The notes under the pieces: generated by a model
Database searches by the model: none
What the model was told of the DNA's origin: nothing
The model's input: only the letters and a program-made list of their open reading frames with translations
Translations under genes and position numbers: made by a program
Assembly (NCBI RefSeq): GCF_029227915.1
Contig: NC_079876.1
Location: forward strand, 19,532,001-19,592,000
Direction: 5' to 3'
Source of the DNA: Hydractinia symbiolongicarpus
Taxonomy: Eukaryota > Cnidaria > Hydrozoa > Anthoathecata > Hydractiniidae
Length of the DNA: 60,000 bases
Shown here: positions 56,145 to 60,000 of the stretch, in pieces
How the letters are laid out: every line of letters starts with the position of its first letter
Position numbering within the stretch: position 1 is the first letter of the stretch

Positions 56145-57271
56145 GGGATACCACTTTCGCTTATAGGCGGTTTAGTTATGATCCCGCAAAAACACAAAGA
56201 ACCGGCTCGTTTCCAATACAATTCGGGTTTTTTTATAACAACTAACATAACGGACTTCGGAAATAGTGTAGATGGTGAGGCTATCCTGCGTCGTCTTGAA
56301 GTTTTCGAAACTAAGACACTTCGAGTAAAGGACAATAGCATAACAAGTAAGTATCTCATGAGAATAAATGATAACAATGGTGTAAATCAATATGCATAAA
56401 AATAAGTGGTGACTTTTTTCCCTTAGAGTGGATGAGAATGCACTGCATGGAAATATTTGTGTACGTTACCAACCAGTTGAAAGAGATCTCGCTTTTCATC
56501 AGCGAAACCAATGTTGCGAAGAAAAATCAAGTAGGCGCTGTGTACAACGACGTTAGCATTGAAAGCATCTAGCAGTGGTTTAAGCACACGAGTTCAGATT
56601 GAGAATGCAGTTCCGCAAGAGGCTTTCGACTATGCCATTATTGCGGCCGACGATAGGGATGGCATTTTGTATCATGCGCTTACCCTTGATCATGAACTGT
56701 TTGACATAGAAAACAAGTTAGACAGTGCTGAATATATGCGCAAAATGTACGAGATAGCCGCTGGGGCATGGGAGAAAATCTGCTCATTAATTAATAACGA
56801 TGAGACCTTGGTAGCATTCAAACGCCGGAAAAGGATCAACTGGCAGGGTAGTGACACGTTCTACGACACGTGGTTGCTTGTTATAAACTCTGCCGCGATT
56901 GCTTCCCGACGAAAGAAATGAAGGAGCTCTACCCTGATTGGGCACAACTAATTGAACAAGACGAAGACGAAGACGAAGGAGAAGGTAGTAGCCACGACCG
57001 CGAAGAAAACGAGGAAGAAGAAGAGGAAACAAACGAAGTGGAGGAAGGTCATAGGGAAGAAGAAGAAACAGAAGAACATGAAATCAATGCCCAGTCGACA
57101 AAACTTGTTTCCACTGTTAAGCAGGAATATATGCCGTTTTGTCCAACAAATAACAATACTGCTTTTATCGACCGCGTGTCAAATGATGAATGTGTTCCTG
57201 AACTTTTTTCAGTAAAGTTTCCGCTCGATTGTGATGTTATCTGCATTAGTTCGGACGAAGAAGACAATTAA
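56145..57271 (+). pseudogene. SF3-helicase-like C-terminal region with acidic tail
   Basis: The segment starts inside a protein: IPQKHKEPARFQYNSGFFIT, then TNITDFGNSVDGEAILRRLE and VFETKTL, resembling the motif-C/sensor part of superfamily 3 helicases (a hydrophobic strand ending TTN, then an arginine-rich helix). No Walker A lies in the window, so it is 5'-truncated. After a frameshift near 56405, FFPLEWMRMHCMEIFVYVTN follows. After another near 56560, PQEAFDYAIIAADDRDGILY and WQGSDTFYDTWLLV follow. After a third near 56885, the acidic tail (CFPTKEMKELYPDWAQLIEQ, then Glu/Asp-rich) ends DVICISSDEEDN, a SUMO-interaction-like motif. SF3 helicases act in replication of small DNA viruses and some virus-derived elements. 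The assignment rests on short motifs. Confidence 0.5.
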
Positions 57272-57354
57272 AAAAAAACTTTTTTGCCTTTTACTTCCCT
57301 CATATCCCACCACATACTCCTTTTCTAAAGTAACATGCGAAAAGCGGTTTTCTC

Positions 57355-57573
57355 TACAGAAATAGGTTACCAAGTGTTACAACGTGTTACAAGGCGTTAC
57401 AATCAGCATGTCCATGCGTTACAAGGCGTAACAAGAATCACTCTAGCCATTTCCAAAAATTTCAAAGTTATTTCTTCATGGAAATAGGTTACAAAGCGTT
57501 ACAACGTGTTGCAAGGCGTTACAATCAGAAAGTCCATGCGTTACAGAGCGTTACAAAAATCACTTTAGCCATT
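57355..57573. promoter_or_regulatory. Two ~98-bp direct repeats made of GTTACAA motifs
   Basis: 57355-57452 and 57477-57573 match closely (GAAATAGGTTAC, GTTACAACGTGTT.CAAGGCG, GTCCATGCGTTACA, ATCACT.TAGCCATTT). Each unit holds about five copies of GTTAC(A)A spaced 10-12 bp. It lies in a 400-bp non-coding gap between two plus-strand genes of the element. Regularly spaced short direct repeats of this sort resemble iterons or multi-site protein-binding arrays. Origin or promoter function is inference. Confidence 0.6.
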
Positions 57574-57673
57574 TAAATAGGAATGGGGACGAGTGTGCGT
57601 TTAATGAATGTCACATTTGCGCCATTATTTGCATACTTAAAGGCTTACGGCGTGTAGGTTTCACTTAAATTGT

Positions 57674-58018
57674 GTGGACGCTTATGTGTACGTTAAAATG
57701 GTGAATGAAGAGGCAGTTGTGGTAAACGTTTCGGATAACGAGGTTTTACGGTTCTCACATTCCTGTTCAACGCTGGCAATTTCCGTGGAAAAAAATATTG
57801 TTTGCCTATCAGATGATGAAGTTTTCCTAACTATACCGATAGCGGCTTTGAAGGGAGAACCAAGTTTTTGCGAACCGCCTTCACACACGAGGGTACTTAA
57901 TACACCAGATTATTGGCCAAATCGTAAGAGGAAAAAAAGCCTTTATGTGTACGCCGGTTTTGACTGTAACAAAGTTAAAAGACTATTTGAATATTCTGGT
58001 TTTCAAAAATCTTTGTAA
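57674..58018 (+). CDS. Small intact ORF with SUMO-interaction-like motifs
   Basis: A 114-codon frame, open throughout, starting at 57674 or at the Met at 57698 (MVNEEAVVV). No family recognised. Two hydrophobic-acidic motifs, VVVNVSDNEV and NIVCLSDDEV, resemble SUMO-interaction motifs and echo the VICISSDEED end of the upstream acidic protein. A basic patch (NRKRKKSLYVY) sits at about 88-98 and could be a nuclear signal. It follows the direct-repeat array by 100 bp and converges on the recombinase gene, whose stop is 20 bp away. It is the only unbroken gene of this block. Confidence 0.5.
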   Translation: MDAYVYVKMVNEEAVVVNVSDNEVLRFSHSCSTLAISVEKNIVCLSDDEVFLTIPIAALKGEPSFCEPPSHTRVLNTPDYWPNRKRKKSLYVYAGFDCNKVKRLFEYSGFQKSL

Positions 58019-58037
58019 ATTTACAAAGTTATTTTTA

Positions 58038-59572
58038 TCATAAATACAATTTAAACTTCGCTCTAACCGCCAATGTACTAGCTTTACGGCTACAATGAAA
58101 GGAGTAGTTAGGATCTGCGAGAATGGAAGTCCATTTTGCATTGCCATATTTTTGTAGCCCAGCTTGTATGAACTTGTCCTCCATGGCACTAAAACTAACT
58201 TTTTCTGTCTCGGTTGAACAGGTGTTTCGTGTTCCAAAGTACTTCCAGACGTTTTCACATTTTTGGTGTTACTATTGATTTCGCTTACAGTTAAAGTACA
58301 CGTTGTTTGATCTCGTAATTTATCCATACGTACCTGGCTTTTGCAGCTATATTGCGCGATTCAGTCTTCTGGTAATGAACTTTAGCTACCTGCGAAGTGT
58401 GTTTTTGATCTTGAGAAAGAATTGCTTGTTCTTTTGTTTCTAAGTGTGCAACACTTTCGGTTTTGATGATTTGCCTATATCGTGTAGGATTTGTATACTT
58501 ACCAATTGCTAGATAAACAATTCTACCGAATACGTCCGAAATGCGCGTCACCTGCTTACCATTTCGACACACTAGTAGATAATCGTTGGTGGGGTTTAAT
58601 CTTCGTTGTACATTGTCAATGTATTCGTTTATTAGTGTGAGTACATCTATGGAAAAATAGAGAGAGTCAAATCCGTATTTCTCTACAGTTTTGAAGACAT
58701 TCTGATCTATAAAACCATCCTCTTTCACGCCTTTAATCATTGTTACTGTAAGAGTTTGATACGTCATGGGTCTTGAAGCCTTCACCATTAAAAACAATAC
58801 AGCTACTATGAAGGAAGTCGAAAATGATAAATTGTGTGCTGCGACACATGCACTTGCGTTTTTAGCATTTAACACGATTTGTTTATATTTGTTACTATGG
58901 TATGGTATCACCTTTTGTAAATCATATAGTGTCGCCCAACAGTCTATACTGTTTAGATATTCAACATTTAAGATACACTTCCATTCAGCTTTCATTTTAC
59001 GAATGAGGAATTTCTTAACACGGTGCAAATAAATCTCTGCAGCAACAAATACCGAGAAATTTATTTTCAGTCGTACCTGTGCTCCATCAGTAATCAAGCA
59101 TGTGCCCAATAGCATTCATGTAGCCAATTATTCCTGAGAAGCCAACCTTCCATTGGTCTCTCAATAAATCTACGAAATCAGAAAGCATATTAATAGAGCC
59201 AACACAGTAGTCGATAACAGGGAATGGTACTTCCCATACCGAAGGAGAATCCTCGCAGCAATATTTGGCATACTTTGAAACTCTACAAGTTATTTGATCG
59301 GCCTGAGAATGATCTTTACCACCACCACCTGGACATTTTAACCATGTCCTAAATGCAACTGCCAAGTTACATGTTTTAGCAAAAAACAGGATTGAAAATG
59401 TAGAGGCGCGCTTTCTTTGTGGATCTTTTATGCAATTTCTCGTACTGAAGTGGGGAAGTACTTCGTCGATATTCGGTCTTTTATCACAATAATAAAACCA
59501 TCCATGACGGTTATAGACATGTTTTCTACACCCTCTTTTACTTCCATACGACTCGCCGTCACAATCAGCCAC
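58038..59572 (-). pseudogene. Tyrosine recombinase with C-terminal SANT/Myb-like domain, broken
   Basis: Exon 1 59572-59077 has CDGESYGSKRGCRKHVYNRH, CPGGGGKDHSQADQ and GFSGIIGYMNAIGHMLDY. A 40-bp GT-AG intron (59037-59076) leads to YLHRVKKFLIRKMKAEW, then the catalytic part: SRPMTYQTLTV (Arg), CRNGKQVTRISDVFG (Lys), NPTRYRQIIKTESVAHL (His/Arg region), DQKHTSQVAKVHYQKTESR (His and the Tyr of VHYQK). Close to the 3' end (58195-58038) a different frame encodes EKVSFSAMEDKFIQAGLQKY and GNAKWTSILADPNYSF, a SANT/Myb-like DNA-binding fold. Defects: TGA at 59087-59089 just before the intron, a frame change near 58330 and another near 58210. The frame also runs upstream of 59572 through a TAA (59582-59584), so the true start may be higher. 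Confidence 0.75.
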
Positions 59573-60000
59573 AGCCTTAAGTTAAGCCTTTTCATTCTCA
59601 TTGAGGCTCCCAATCCCTCTTTCCACGCAGGCTTTTGCAAGACTCGTTTTGTCATTCCGCTTTCTTTAAAGTTCTCTAGAAACAAAATTTATAGAAAGTT
59701 TATAACAATATTAGTTTTTAACAAAGCATAGAAAGTAGGATAAAAAAGAATTCATTTGAATAAAAGAAGAGTTCTATTTACTATAAATTTAAAGTTAGAA
59801 CAACTTACCTTATACTTTACTTCGTATACAAAGTATTAGTTGAGAAACTTCTCATTAAAACAATTCCTTTTTATAATGAAGGACGCTCTCCATAGCAGAG
59901 TTAAGGTAGCAGCGAAAACGGAATTATTTTCAAGTGGCACAATATAAATTAGACTGCAGAGTATTCATAATTAAATAACTATTCCTCAATGTATAAAGAA
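59573..60000. other. Upstream of the recombinase; no separate gene recognised
   Basis: The first 80 bp appear to be an N-terminal extension of the recombinase in the same frame. The remainder to the window end is AT-rich with no supported feature; no terminal repeat of an element could be identified. Confidence 0.4.

Noticed and set aside
1-60000. tRNA, rRNA or snRNA genes
   Set aside because: I saw no clear A/B-box tRNA fold or conserved rRNA/snRNA segment by eye; a covariance search would be needed to exclude them fully.

Overview
The window is eukaryotic, very AT-rich DNA. It has short exons with GT/AG introns, long gene-poor stretches and many kinds of decayed transposable element. The protein families seen (HSPA12-like chaperone, P2X7-C-terminal-domain protein, THAP and SWIM remnants, a tyrosine recombinase with a SANT/Myb tail, BEL/Pao, Helitrons) and the many TAGCTAGC-rich tracts fit an invertebrate metazoan, most likely a cnidarian and perhaps a hydrozoan. 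That placement is inference; there is no rRNA or other marker here. All intron-containing models below were built by hand from splice sites and reading phase.

Layout. 236-4312 (-) is a complete four-exon HSPA12-type Hsp70-like gene, the clearest host gene. 7470-8850 (-) is a decayed BEL/Pao retrotransposon pol. 11654-17229 is a MITE with Harbinger-like ends and a TTA target duplication, split by a 5.1-kb cut-and-paste transposon (11929-17075) with 25-bp inverted repeats and a perfect 6-bp target duplication. That transposon carries a DD34E integrase-like transposase (one nonsense codon) and, converging on it, an intact five-exon HECT ubiquitin ligase. 17793-37650 (+) holds exons of a coiled-coil gene. 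Seven of its eight exons have phase-2 acceptors and seven have phase-2 donors. Its roughly 13-kb intron is packed with a THAP transposase remnant folded on itself, a P2X7-C-domain pseudogene with two TAG codons, a 41-bp minisatellite, a head-to-tail Helitron array, a TIR element and a LINE fragment.

34980-46600 is mostly dispersed repeats, a short GACATTTACC minisatellite and a second head-to-tail Helitron array (41285-45500). 48554-49060 (-) is a SWIM zinc-finger remnant and 49230-49983 a TTAA-flanked piggyBac-like MITE. 53776-56141 is a decayed block with a Polinton/F54H12.3-type integrase, a membrane/coiled-coil protein and a lysine/glutamate-rich protein.

56145-59650 is the most unusual part. 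It has a decayed protein with an SF3-helicase-like C-terminal region and an acidic tail ending in a SUMO-interaction-like motif, then a pair of ~98-bp direct repeats full of GTTACAA motifs, then a small intact ORF with similar acidic motifs. Converging on this is a broken tyrosine recombinase gene with a C-terminal SANT/Myb-like domain. Together these look like remains of a replicating, recombinase-integrated element. Whether it is one unit is unproven.
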